Assembly: GCF_022213955.1 (NCBI RefSeq)
Contig: NZ_JAKNTW010000008.1
Location: 124,001-188,000, forward strand
Direction: 5' to 3'
Origin: Dolomitihabitans soli
Lineage (GTDB): Bacteria; Actinomycetota; Actinomycetes; Streptosporangiales; Streptosporangiaceae
Length of the DNA stretch: 64,000 bases
The number at the start of each line of letters is the position of its first letter. Positions within the stretch are counted from its first letter, which is position 1. Position numbers and translations under genes: made by a program. The notes below the pieces were generated by a model. The model was not told the DNA's origin and did no database searches. It saw nothing but the letters and a program-made list of their open reading frames with translations. Shown piece by piece: positions 35,971-44,316 of the stretch.

Positions 35971-36651
35971 GTGAACACCGATGATGTGCTGGGCAAGGCG
36001 CCCCTGTTCGCCGCGCTCGACCGCGAGGGCGCCGCCGCGCTGCGCACGAGCATCACGGAGATCGAGCTGACCAAGGGCCGCACCCTGTTCAGCGAGGGCG
36101 AAGTGGGCGACCGGCTCTACGTGGTGCTGGAAGGGAAGATCAAACTTTCCCGCACCTCCCCCGACGGCCGCGAGAACCTGCTGAGCGTCCTCGGCCCGAG
36201 CGAGATGTTCGGCGAACTGTCCCTCTTCGACCCCCGCCCCCGTACGGCGAGCGCCACGGCCCTCACCGACGTACGGCTGGCCGGTCTCGGCCACGACGAC
36301 CTTCGTCCCTGGCTCACCGGGCGTCCCGAGGTGGCGTTGCACCTGCTGCGCGCGCTGGCCCAGCGGCTCCGCCGTACCAACGACGTGCTGGCCGACCTGG
36401 TGTTCACCGACGTGCCCGGCCGGGTCGCCAAGCAGTTGCTCGACCTGGCCGAACGGTTCGGGCAGCGGGTCGACGACGGCATGCGGGTGCATCACGACCT
36501 GACCCAGGAGGAGCTGGCGCAGCTCGTCGGCGCCTCGCGGGAGACCGTGAACAAGGCCCTCGCTGACTTCGCGCAGCGCGGATGGCTGCGCATCGAGGCC
36601 AAGGCCGTCGTCATCATGGACCTGGAGCGGCTCTACAACCGCTCCAGGTAG
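35971..36651 (+). CDS. crp: Crp/Fnr-family cAMP receptor regulator
   Basis: 226 residues from a GTG preceded by GGAGGC. The cyclic-nucleotide-binding domain includes the phosphate-binding cassette GELSLFDPRPRTASA with Arg91 and Thr92. A long dimerisation helix and a winged helix-turn-helix (TQEELAQLVGASRETVNKAL, about 178-197) follow. It should be the global Crp of actinomycetes, controlling germination, development and secondary metabolism in Streptomyces. The gene is divergent from nth. Its 3' end overlaps the convergent MBL-fold gene by 19 bp. Confidence 0.95.
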   Translation: MNTDDVLGKAPLFAALDREGAAALRTSITEIELTKGRTLFSEGEVGDRLYVVLEGKIKLSRTSPDGRENLLSVLGPSEMFGELSLFDPRPRTASATALTDVRLAGLGHDDLRPWLTGRPEVALHLLRALAQRLRRTNDVLADLVFTDVPGRVAKQLLDLAERFGQRVDDGMRVHHDLTQEELAQLVGASRETVNKALADFAQRGWLRIEAKAVVIMDLERLYNRSR

Positions 36652-37430
36652 CCGAGCTGGGCCCGTACCGACATCTCCGCGGCGGGCCACAGCGACCGGT
36701 CCACGTCCGCGTAGACGATCTCCACGATCTCCTTCGGCGTCCGCGCCCCCGCGGCCCGGGCCCGGCGGATCTGGTCCAGACGCCGCCTGCGGTGGGCGAC
36801 GTAGCCGTCGAGGACGCCGATCGGGTCGGCCAGCGCCTGTCCGTGGCCGGGCAGCAGCGCCAGCGCGCCGGTCTCCTCGGCCATCGCCCGCAACAGGTCG
36901 AGCGTGCGCAGGTAGTCGGCGAGATCGCCGTCGGGGGCGATCACCGTGGTGCCGCCGCCGAGGACGGTGTCGCCGGTGAGGAGCGCCCGATCCTGCGGCA
37001 ACCAGAAGCACAGCGAGTCGAAGGAGTGCCCCGGCGTGCCCACGACCCGCACCTCCAGGCCGGCCACGTCGATCACGTCGCCGTCGGACAGGCCCTCGCC
37101 GCCGAGCCGGTGCCGGGGATCCAGGGCCCGCACCGGAGCGCCGACCAGTTCGGCGAACCTCCTCGCCCCGCCACTGTGATCAGCGTGCCCATGGCTGAGC
37201 AGGACCTGCGCGACCCGCCGTCCGTCCAGATGGCTCACAACGCGCCGCAGATGGCCCTCGTCGTCGGGGCCGGGGTCGACCACGAGCACGGTCTGCGCCC
37301 CGGGCTCGGCCAGCACCCAGGTGTTGGTGCCGTCCAGGGTCATCGGCGACGCGTTGGGGGCGAGCAGGTTGACCGCGCGTGCCGTACCCGCGCCCTCCGG
37401 GCCGTGCACCGGGATCCTCAGGCCGCTCAC
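36633..37430 (-). CDS. Metallo-beta-lactamase-fold hydrolase
   Basis: 265 residues from a GTG that overlaps the stop of the upstream Nudix gene (GTGA). Metal-binding motif SHGHADH, then GTPGHSFDSL, TGDTVLGGG and PGHG, and a C-terminal winged-helix-like region as in RNase Z/LACTB2-like proteins. The substrate is unknown; LACTB2 is an endoribonuclease. The pairing with a Nudix hydrolase is conserved across actinobacteria and suggests a nucleotide or RNA-related role. Confidence 0.9.
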   Translation of the reverse strand: MSGLRIPVHGPEGAGTARAVNLLAPNASPMTLDGTNTWVLAEPGAQTVLVVDPGPDDEGHLRRVVSHLDGRRVAQVLLSHGHADHSGGARRFAELVGAPVRALDPRHRLGGEGLSDGDVIDVAGLEVRVVGTPGHSFDSLCFWLPQDRALLTGDTVLGGGTTVIAPDGDLADYLRTLDLLRAMAEETGALALLPGHGQALADPIGVLDGYVAHRRRRLDQIRRARAAGARTPKEIVEIVYADVDRSLWPAAEMSVRAQLGYLERL

Positions 37431-38239
37431 CGGGGCTCTCCCGCGACCACGCGGAACTCGCCGTCGATCTCGACGACCTCCGGCATCACCATGACGATCT
37501 CGCGTTCGGCCGCCAGGATCGACGGGACGCCGTCGTAGGCGGCCAGTTCGGTGAGGGTGTGGCGGGTGGGCGTCATCAGGAAGATCTCGTGCGCCGCCGC
37601 CTGGGCGAGCGCGGACGCCGGCCGTACCCACTCGACCTTGTCCGCCTCGCCGCCCACGTCACGGGTGCGCTGGCCCGGAGGCAGCGCGGCGACGAAGAAC
37701 CGGGTGTCGAACCGCTTGGCCTCGATCCGAGGGGTGATCCAGTGCGCCCACGGACGCAGCAGGTCCGACCGGAGCAGCAGGCCGCGCCGGTCGAGGAAGT
37801 CGGCGAACGACAGGCTCTTGTCGATCAGGGCCAGCCGGTCGGCCTCCCAGTCGTCGCCGGTGGTGTCGGCGACCACGGAGTCCGCTCCGGGCCCCGCGAG
37901 CAGCACCCCGGACTCCTCGAACGTCTCCCGTACGGCCGCGCACACCAGCCCGCGCGCCGTCGACTCCGCCGCGTGGAAGACCTCCCCCCACTCCGCGGGC
38001 GAGGGACCGGTCCAGCCGATCGCGTGGTCGGTGTCGCGCGGGTCCACCGCCCCGCCGGGGAAGACGTAGGCGCCCGCGGCGAAGGCCATGCTCGCCTTGC
38101 GGCGGATCAGGTAGACCTCGGGCCCCTCGCGGAGGATGACCACGGTCGCCGCGTCCCTCGGCGGGACGGGCTGGGCCCGCCCTGCCAGGATCGCGCGCGC
38201 TCGTTCGCCGAATTCGCCTGGCAGCGGGATCACAGCCAT
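37427..38239 (-). CDS. Nudix hydrolase
   Basis: 270 residues from an ATG with GGAGGG upstream. The Nudix box is split by an extended insertion: GGAVDPRDTDHAIGW, then about 25 residues later AAVRETFEESGVLL. This long form is common to NUDT19/RppH-unrelated CoA or acyl-CoA Nudix hydrolases, so an ADP-linked substrate is likely but unknown. It is the first gene of a two-gene operon with the MBL-fold gene; a 10-bp inverted repeat lies just upstream. Confidence 0.88.
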   Translation of the reverse strand: MAVIPLPGEFGERARAILAGRAQPVPPRDAATVVILREGPEVYLIRRKASMAFAAGAYVFPGGAVDPRDTDHAIGWTGPSPAEWGEVFHAAESTARGLVCAAVRETFEESGVLLAGPGADSVVADTTGDDWEADRLALIDKSLSFADFLDRRGLLLRSDLLRPWAHWITPRIEAKRFDTRFFVAALPPGQRTRDVGGEADKVEWVRPASALAQAAAHEIFLMTPTRHTLTELAAYDGVPSILAAEREIVMVMPEVVEIDGEFRVVAGEPR

Positions 38240-38254
38240 TCACCCTCCATGTCC

Positions 38255-38283
38255 ACGCTAGAACAAGAATCTAGTTCTAGCGT
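38255..38283. promoter_or_regulatory. Perfect inverted repeat upstream of the Nudix/MBL operon
   Basis: ACGCTAGAAC and GTTCTAGCGT form a perfect 10-bp inverted repeat with a nine-base AT-rich spacer, 16 bp upstream of the Nudix ATG. The location over the ribosome-binding/promoter region suggests a repressor operator, possibly of TetR type. Confidence 0.55.
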
Positions 38284-38330
38284 ACGGCCCGGCCTCGGCG
38301 AACACCGGCACCACGGTCGAGCCGCAACCG

Positions 38331-38545
38331 ACCTCGGCGATCAGCTCCACCACCCACCGCCGACGACAGGGCCCGGGTTCCCCGCCCCTGCGTCAACGGA
38401 CCTCGGCGATCAGCTCGACCACCACTCACCGCCATCGGGGACAGAGACCGGTCCCCGCCCCTGCGTCAACGGACCTCGGCGATCAGCTCGACCACCACTC
38501 ACCGCCATCGGGGACAGAGACCGGTCCCCGCTCATGCGTCAACGA
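38331..38545. repeat. Tandem copies of the ridA 3' end
   Basis: Two 73-bp units (38400-38472 and 38473-38545) differ at only three positions, and a more diverged copy precedes them (38331-38399). Each unit contains the last codons and stop of the ridA gene (minus strand VELIAEVR-stop) plus the following hairpin GGGGAC/GTCCCC. The unit continues into the true ridA 3' end at 38546. It is a serial duplication of the gene end and its terminator. Confidence 0.92.
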
Positions 38546-38997
38546 ACCTCGGCGATCAGCTCGACCTCCACCGGCGCGTCGAGCGGCAGCGCCGCCACCC
38601 CGACGGCGCTGCGGGCGTGCCTGCCCGCCTCCCCGAACACCTCGGCGAGCAGTTCGCTGGCGCCATTGATCACCTGCGGCTGGCCGGTGAAAGCGGGATC
38701 ACTCGCGACGAAGCCCACCACCTTGACGATCCGCACCACCGTCGACAGATCGCCCACCACGGACTTCAGCGCGGCCACCGCGTTCAACGCGCAGATGCCG
38801 GCCAGCTCCTTCGCCCGCTCGGCATCGATCTCGGCGCCCACCTTGCCGGTGGCCACCAGCTTGCCGTCGACGAACGGGACCTGGCCGGAGGTGTAGACGT
38901 GATCACCCGTGCGCACCGCCGGCACGTAGGCGGCCAGCGGGGCGACGACCTCGGGGAGCGTCAGACCGAGCTCGGCCAGCCGCTGCTCGGGAGTCAC
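38539..38997 (-). CDS. RidA-family (YjgF) protein
   Basis: 152 residues from a GTG with GGGAGA five bases upstream. It shows typical RidA features: AVRTGDHVYTSGQVPF, the CALNAVAALKS helix and the APVEVELIAEV end. It is longer than the 130-residue core. RidA deaminates reactive enamine/imine intermediates; the usual catalytic Arg near the C-terminus falls at GRHARSAVGV. It is coupled to the DUF4177 gene by a GTGA overlap and followed by tandem copies of its own 3' end. Confidence 0.9.
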   Translation of the reverse strand: MTPEQRLAELGLTLPEVVAPLAAYVPAVRTGDHVYTSGQVPFVDGKLVATGKVGAEIDAERAKELAGICALNAVAALKSVVGDLSTVVRIVKVVGFVASDPAFTGQPQVINGASELLAEVFGEAGRHARSAVGVAALPLDAPVEVELIAEVR

Positions 38998-39149
38998 GAC
39001 TTCTCCCGCTTCATGTAGGCCACCAGCTGCTCGGGGTTCGGGCCCGGAACGACCTGCACGAGCTCGTAGCCGTCCTCGCCCCAGTTGTCGAGAATCTGCT
39101 TGGTCGCGTGGGTGAGCAGCGGCACCGTGACGTACTCCCATTTCTTCAT
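38994..39149 (-). CDS. DUF4177 small protein
   Basis: 51 residues: it begins MKKWEYVTVPLL, continues through NWGEDGYELVQVVPG and ends MKREKS. The KWEYVTVPLL and GxDGWELVxV pattern is that of DUF4177, a small alpha/beta domain of unknown function. Its stop overlaps the ridA GTG. The gene is too short for many ORF finders but is well supported by its family match and coupling. Confidence 0.85.
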   Translation of the reverse strand: MKKWEYVTVPLLTHATKQILDNWGEDGYELVQVVPGPNPEQLVAYMKREKS

Positions 39150-39228
39150 GGAGTCACATTATCGAGGTGAACGAACTCACATGACGGTCGGCGGGCCCCT
39201 GCAAGTAACCGTTCGGTAGCCTCAAAAC

Positions 39229-40233
39229 GTGAGCGCTCGCGACTCGGACTGGGACGGTGTCCGCCTCCACGTCGTCACTGGCAAGGGTGGGACCGGCAAG
39301 ACCACGGTCGCCGCCTCCCTCGCCCTTGCCCTGGCCGCGGGGGGCCGCAAGGTGTTACTCGTCGAGGTGGAGGGACGCCAGGGCATCGCCCAGATCTTCG
39401 ACCTGCCGCCGCTGCCGTACGAAGAGCGCAAGATCGCGGTCGCTCCCGGCGGCGGCGACGTCTACGCGCTGGCCATCGACCCCGAGGAGGCGATGCTCGA
39501 ATACCTGGAGATGTTCTACGGCATGCGCCGCGCGGGGCGGATGCTGACCAAGATGGGCGTGCTCGACTTCGTCACCACGATCGCCCCCGGTTTCCGCGAC
39601 GTGCTGGTGACGGGCAAGACCAGCGAGGCCGTACGGCGACGCGGCAAGAACGGGAAGCGGCTCTATGACGCGGTCGTCCTGGACGCGCCCCCGACGGGCC
39701 GGATCGCCCGGTTCCTCAACGTGACCTCCGAGGTGGCGGGCCTGGCCAGGGTCGGGCCGATCAAGAACCACGCCGATCTGGTGCGCGGGGTGATGGCGTC
39801 CCCCGAGACCGCGGTCCACTTCGTGACGCTGCTGGAGGAGATGCCCGTGCAGGAGACCCTCGACGGGATCACCGAGCTCCGCGCGGCGGGGCTCCCACCG
39901 GGAGGGATCTTCATCAACATGGTGCGGCCCGCGTTACTGCCGGAGACCTGCCTGCGGGCGGCCCGGCAGGGGCGCTTCGACGTGGGCGAGCTGGCCCTGG
40001 GGCTGAAGGCCGCCGGGCTGGCCGACGGGCCCGCGGACGCCACCGCCGTCGCCGAGGCCCTCGGCGCCGAGGTCGCCGAGCACGCCCGCCGTACCGAGTT
40101 GGAGGCCCGGGAGCGGGGCACCCTGGAGAAGGCCGGGCGGCACCGCTACGAGCTCCAGCTGCTCGCCGACGGCGTCGACCTCGCGGGACTGTACGAACTG
40201 GCCGAGACCATGAACAACCAGGGAGCCGCATGA
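39229..40233 (+). CDS. ArsA/Get3-like ATPase, first of a pair
   Basis: 334 residues from a GTG. The deviant Walker A motif KGGTGKTT retains the signature Lys. Switch regions include VEVEGR and VVLDAPPTGRIARFL. It belongs to the anion-transporting ATPase (ArsA/Get3) family. In actinobacteria this gene and the next form a conserved pair near wblA; their role is not known, and arsenite resistance is not implied. The stop overlaps the next ATG (ATGA). Confidence 0.92.
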   Translation: MSARDSDWDGVRLHVVTGKGGTGKTTVAASLALALAAGGRKVLLVEVEGRQGIAQIFDLPPLPYEERKIAVAPGGGDVYALAIDPEEAMLEYLEMFYGMRRAGRMLTKMGVLDFVTTIAPGFRDVLVTGKTSEAVRRRGKNGKRLYDAVVLDAPPTGRIARFLNVTSEVAGLARVGPIKNHADLVRGVMASPETAVHFVTLLEEMPVQETLDGITELRAAGLPPGGIFINMVRPALLPETCLRAARQGRFDVGELALGLKAAGLADGPADATAVAEALGAEVAEHARRTELEARERGTLEKAGRHRYELQLLADGVDLAGLYELAETMNNQGAA

Positions 40234-41363
40234 TGGCGAGGAACGTTCCGGTCCTGGAGATCGACGCGATCCTCGACGACTCCCGCACCCGGATCGTGGT
40301 GTGCTGCGGCTCCGGGGGCGTCGGCAAGACCACCACCGCCGCCGCGCTGGGGCTGCGCGCCGCCGAGCGCGGCCGTGCCGCCGTGGTGCTGACCGTCGAC
40401 CCGGCGCGCCGCCTGGCCCAGTCGATGGGGCTCACCGAGCTGGACAACACGCCGCGGCTGGTGGACGGCACCACGGGCGAGGGCACGCTGCACGCGATGA
40501 TGCTCGACATGAAGCGCACCTTCGATGAGATCATCGAGGCGCATGCGGACCCAGAACGAGCCCGCCAGATCCTGACAAATCCCTTTTATCAGTCGCTGTC
40601 GTCCAGCTTCTCCGGGACTCAGGAATACATGGCCATGGAGAAGCTCGGCCAGCTCCGCCGGTCCGGCGAATGGGATCTGATCATCGTCGACACGCCGCCG
40701 TCCCGCTCCGCGCTCGACTTCCTCGACGCGCCCGAGCGCCTGGGCAGGTTCCTCGACGGGCGGCTGATCCGGGTGCTGATGGGCCCGGCCAAGGCGGGCG
40801 GGCGCAGCGCCTTCAAGCTGCTGAACGCCGGCTTCGGCATCGTCGCGGGCATGCTGACCAAGGTGCTCGGCGCGCAGGTGCTCAAGGACCTGCAGACGTT
40901 CGTCTCCGCGCTCGACGCCGTCTTCGGCGGTTTCCGGCAGCGCGCGGACCAGACCTATCGGCTGCTCCAGGCGCCCGGCACCGCGTTCGTCGTCGTCGCC
41001 GCGCCCGAACGCGACGCGATGCGGGAGGCGTCCTACTTCGTGGAACGGCTCGCCGAAGAGCGGATGCCGCTCGCCGGCCTCGTGGTCAATCGGGTGCACC
41101 TGTCACCGGCCGACGCTCTGTCGGCCGCGCGCAGCACAGCGGCCGCCGAAGACCTGGAGGCCCGCGGCGAACACGAGTTGACCGCCGCCGTGCTGCGGCT
41201 GCACGCCGGTCGGATGCAACTCTCGGCTCGCGAGCGACGTGAGCGGGAGCACTTCGCCTCCGCCCACCCGACGGTCCCGCTCACCCTGGTGCCCGCGATG
41301 CCGGTAGACGTCCATGATCTAGAAGGTCTGCGTGAGATCGGCGGCCTGCTGGCCGCCCCCTGA
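40230..41363 (+). CDS. ArsA/Get3-like ATPase, second of a pair
   Basis: 377 residues. The P-loop reads CGSGGVGKTTT, so the signature Lys at the start of the deviant Walker A is replaced by Ser while the second Lys is kept. Other motifs are VDPARRLAQ and IVDTPPSRSALDFLDAP. It may form a heterodimer with the upstream ATPase, with a Lys donated in trans. It is co-translated with the first gene and converges on wblA. Confidence 0.92.
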   Translation: MMARNVPVLEIDAILDDSRTRIVVCCGSGGVGKTTTAAALGLRAAERGRAAVVLTVDPARRLAQSMGLTELDNTPRLVDGTTGEGTLHAMMLDMKRTFDEIIEAHADPERARQILTNPFYQSLSSSFSGTQEYMAMEKLGQLRRSGEWDLIIVDTPPSRSALDFLDAPERLGRFLDGRLIRVLMGPAKAGGRSAFKLLNAGFGIVAGMLTKVLGAQVLKDLQTFVSALDAVFGGFRQRADQTYRLLQAPGTAFVVVAAPERDAMREASYFVERLAEERMPLAGLVVNRVHLSPADALSAARSTAAAEDLEARGEHELTAAVLRLHAGRMQLSARERREREHFASAHPTVPLTLVPAMPVDVHDLEGLREIGGLLAAP

Positions 41364-41377
41364 CGCCGTCCCCCGGG

Positions 41378-41674
41378 TTAGCCGGCGATCAGCTCATTGG
41401 TCCGTTCGTACTCTTCCTTGGCGGTCTCCAGAAGCTCTCGCCAGGAGGTCACCTCTGGACGCCGGCGCAGTAACGCGCGACGCTCCCGCTCGGTCATGCC
41501 GCCCCAGACGCCGAACTCGATGCGATTGTCCAGCGCATCAGCCAGGCACTCGGTACGGACCGGGCATCCTCGACAGATGAGCTTCGCCCGGTTCTGGGCG
41601 GCACCCTGAACGAACAGTGCGTCAGGATCCGCGCCCCGGCAGGCGGCACGGGAAGTCCAATCCGTGATCCACAT
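41378..41674 (-). CDS. wblA: WhiB-family iron-sulfur regulator WblA
   Basis: 98 residues. The four cluster-binding cysteines are C12, C34, C37 and C43, and the GVWGGMTERERRALLRRRP turn and basic helix follow. The RVEFGVWGG-type motif and the ALFVQGAAQNRAK segment match WblA, a regulator of sporulation and antibiotic production that binds sigma factor HrdB. Its position beside the PBP gene agrees with this assignment. It is divergent from the PBP gene; 262 bp separate the starts. Confidence 0.93.
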   Translation of the reverse strand: MWITDWTSRAACRGADPDALFVQGAAQNRAKLICRGCPVRTECLADALDNRIEFGVWGGMTERERRALLRRRPEVTSWRELLETAKEEYERTNELIAG

Positions 41675-41936
41675 TTCGACCCCACTCCCCTTAGGTGGTC
41701 AGTCGTCTTGTCGGCCGACGGGCGCGGGCGTCGAGCCTCCTTATTCAGTTGCCGCAGAAGGAGAACGTACGCAACCAGACGTTCGGGCCGACAGTCCCCG
41801 GCTGGGTCAATTTCTTGCATGGTCATCTACGGCCATGTGGCCGGGAATGACTAGTCACCCTCTCGCGTAGATCTACGACGAGGCAAAATGGACTTTGAAG
41901 CCTGTTTAAGTCATCGTTCCGACGTAGTCTTGTCTC

Positions 41937-44231
41937 GTGCAAGCTCAAGGCATAGATCATAGATCGGTGGGCGGAAACCTCCTCCGGCTGTTAGTCGCCG
42001 CCGGAGCCACCGGAGTCCTCGTCGCCGCCGTGGCGCTGCCCGCGGTGGGCGGAGTGGGGATGACCATCAGGGCCGCCACCGAAGAGCTGCAGTTGACACC
42101 CGAGGAGCTGGACGAGCCGCCGCTCCCGGAAAAAACGGTCCTACTCGACAAGAGCGGCAAGCAGTTCGCGCAGTTCTACTTCCAGAATCGCGAGGTGGTG
42201 AAGCTCGACGACGTCGCCCCCGTGATGCGCGAGGCCATCGTCGCGATCGAGGACTTCCGCTTCTACGAACACGGCCCGATCGACATCGAGGGCACCGCCC
42301 GCGCCCTGATGAAGAACCTTTCGACCGGAGGCGTCACGCAGGGTGGCTCGTCCATCACCCAGCAGTACGTCAAGCTCGTCCTCTTCAACAAGGCCGAGAC
42401 CAAGGCGGAGCAGGCCGCCGCCATCGAGACGTCCATCTCCCGCAAGCTCAACGAGCTGCGGCACGCGATGGCGATCGAGGAGAAGTACAGCAAGAACCAG
42501 ATCCTTGAGCGCTACCTCAACATCTCCTACTTCGGCGCCGGCGCCTACGGCATCCAGGCCGCCTCCAAGCGCTTCTTCGACAAGCCCGCCTCCGACCTCA
42601 CCCTCTCCGAGGCGGCGACGCTGGCGGGAGCCGTACAGAATCCCTCCCGCACCGCCCCCGACGTGGGCAAGGCCAGCCGTGAGCGGCTCCTCGACCGGCG
42701 CAACATCGTCCTTGACCGGATGCTCGAGCTCAAGAAGATCAGCACCGAGCAGGCCGCGGCGGCCAAGAAGAAGAAGCTCGGCTGGAAGGCCGTCGAGATC
42801 CCCGGCGGCTGCCAGGAGAGCCGTTATCCCTACTTCTGCCTCTACGTGCAGAACGAGGTCCTCACCAACTCGGCGTTCGGCAAGTCCGAGAAGGAGCGCG
42901 AGAAGCTGCTCCAGAACGGCGGCCTGACCATCACGACCACGCTCGACACGAAGATGCAGAAGGCGTCCGAGTCGGCGATCAAGGACTACGTGCACGTCGG
43001 CGACAAGCCCGTCGCGGCCCAGGCGATGGTCGTGCCGGGCACCGGCGAGATCCGGGCGATGGCCGCGAGCAGGAAGTTCGGCGGCAACACCAAGAAGAAG
43101 AAGGACAACAACGAGATCAGTTACAACCTGCCCGCCGACTCCCTGCACGGCGGCGGCGCGGGATTCCAGGCCGGTTCGACCTTCAAGGTCTTCACCCTGC
43201 TCACCGCGCTCGACCAGGGCATGAAGATCGACGATGGCCTCAACGCGCCGAGCGGTTACCAGGCGTCCGGCCCCAGTGCCTTCCGTGACTGCGACGGCGA
43301 CCGGGTCGGCGAGCCCGACCACACGGTCAGCAACTCCAGCGAGGGCGGCGGCGGGTTCAAGAGCCTGGCCACCGGCACCTGGGGCTCGGTCAACACCTTC
43401 TTCATGGCCCTGGAGCAGAAGGTCGGGCTCTGCGAGACGGTCACGATGGCCAAGAAGCTCGGCATCAAGCGCGCCGACGGCGGGACCCTGAAGGAGTTCG
43501 AGACCTTCACGCTCGGCATCAACGAGATGGACCCGGTCACCGTCTCCAACGCCTACGCGACCATCGCCGCCCGCGGCAACCACTGCCGGCCCATCGCGAT
43601 CACCGAGGTCCGCGACCGGAACGGCAAGGCGACCGAGCACAAGCCCAAGTGCAAGCAGGTCCTCGACGAGGAGGTCGCCGACGCGGCCAGCCACATCCTG
43701 TCCGGCGTCTTCACCAAGGGCACCATGTCAGGCGTGGGCGGCATCGGGCGCGACGCGGCCGGCAAGACGGGCACCACCGACAACTACACCGCCGCCTGGT
43801 TCGCCGGCTACACCCCCGACCTCGCCTCCGCCGTCAGCGTCGGCGACCCGCGCGGCGCCTTCGGCAACGACCTGATCGGCGTCACCATCGGCGGAGTCGG
43901 CTACTCGTACGTGTACGGCGCCTCGATCGCCGGCCCGATCTGGAAATACTCCATGATCAACGCACTGAAGGGGACCGAGCCCACCTCGTTCCATTCGGTC
44001 AACATGTCCCGCTTCGGCGGCTGTAGCACCGGCTGCGCGCCCAAGCCTCCGAAGGAGAAGAACCCGCGCGGGGACGACGACGACCGGGGAGACGACTTCG
44101 GCGACTTCGACGACTTCGACGGCGACTTCGGTGACGACGAGAGCGATCCGGGCACCGGCGACATCCCGGACGACTTCTGGGACAACGACCAGGACGAGGT
44201 CGGCAATCAGCCGATCACCCCGATCGGCTGA
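41937..44231 (+). CDS. Class A penicillin-binding protein
   Basis: 764 residues from a GTG. One N-terminal membrane anchor (16-42). The glycosyltransferase family 51 domain has catalytic Glu105 in AIEDFRFYEHG and GGSSITQQYVK. The transpeptidase has SxxK in AGSTFK (about 414), SVN in GSVNTFF, and KTG in AGKTGTT (about 608). It polymerises and crosslinks peptidoglycan outside the membrane. The C-terminal 70 residues are Asp/Gly/Phe-rich and highly acidic, probably disordered. It is transcribed divergently from wblA. Confidence 0.95.
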   Translation: MQAQGIDHRSVGGNLLRLLVAAGATGVLVAAVALPAVGGVGMTIRAATEELQLTPEELDEPPLPEKTVLLDKSGKQFAQFYFQNREVVKLDDVAPVMREAIVAIEDFRFYEHGPIDIEGTARALMKNLSTGGVTQGGSSITQQYVKLVLFNKAETKAEQAAAIETSISRKLNELRHAMAIEEKYSKNQILERYLNISYFGAGAYGIQAASKRFFDKPASDLTLSEAATLAGAVQNPSRTAPDVGKASRERLLDRRNIVLDRMLELKKISTEQAAAAKKKKLGWKAVEIPGGCQESRYPYFCLYVQNEVLTNSAFGKSEKEREKLLQNGGLTITTTLDTKMQKASESAIKDYVHVGDKPVAAQAMVVPGTGEIRAMAASRKFGGNTKKKKDNNEISYNLPADSLHGGGAGFQAGSTFKVFTLLTALDQGMKIDDGLNAPSGYQASGPSAFRDCDGDRVGEPDHTVSNSSEGGGGFKSLATGTWGSVNTFFMALEQKVGLCETVTMAKKLGIKRADGGTLKEFETFTLGINEMDPVTVSNAYATIAARGNHCRPIAITEVRDRNGKATEHKPKCKQVLDEEVADAASHILSGVFTKGTMSGVGGIGRDAAGKTGTTDNYTAAWFAGYTPDLASAVSVGDPRGAFGNDLIGVTIGGVGYSYVYGASIAGPIWKYSMINALKGTEPTSFHSVNMSRFGGCSTGCAPKPPKEKNPRGDDDDRGDDFGDFDDFDGDFGDDESDPGTGDIPDDFWDNDQDEVGNQPITPIG

Positions 44232-44237
44232 CGTCGC

Positions 44238-44280
44238 GAAAGGTTATCCACAGGCCCGCACAGCCTGTGGACGACCTTTC
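44238..44280. terminator. Bidirectional hairpin built on DnaA-box-like sequences
   Basis: GAAAGGTTATCCACAGGC (44238-44255) and GCCTGTGGACGACCTTTC (44263-44280) pair in 16 of 18 positions around a seven-base loop, between the convergent PBP and YqeY-like genes. The arms contain TTATCCACA and TGTGGACGA, which resemble DnaA boxes. Terminator function is the simplest reading. Confidence 0.75.
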
Positions 44281-44316
44281 GCCGCCGCGCCGCCCCTCCC
44301 CCGCGGGAGCGGTCGC

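Noticed and set aside
38331-38545. A CRISPR-like array
   Set aside because: The units are directly adjacent 73-bp duplications with no variable spacers, and they contain the end of ridA.
42141-43694. A 517-codon minus-strand open frame rich in Leu, Gly and Val
   Set aside because: It is antisense to the penicillin-binding protein gene, whose catalytic motifs are intact.
44238-44280. A replication origin suggested by DnaA-box-like sequences
   Set aside because: Only two boxes are present and they form the arms of a hairpin between convergent genes; no dnaA, dnaN or AT-rich unwinding region is here.
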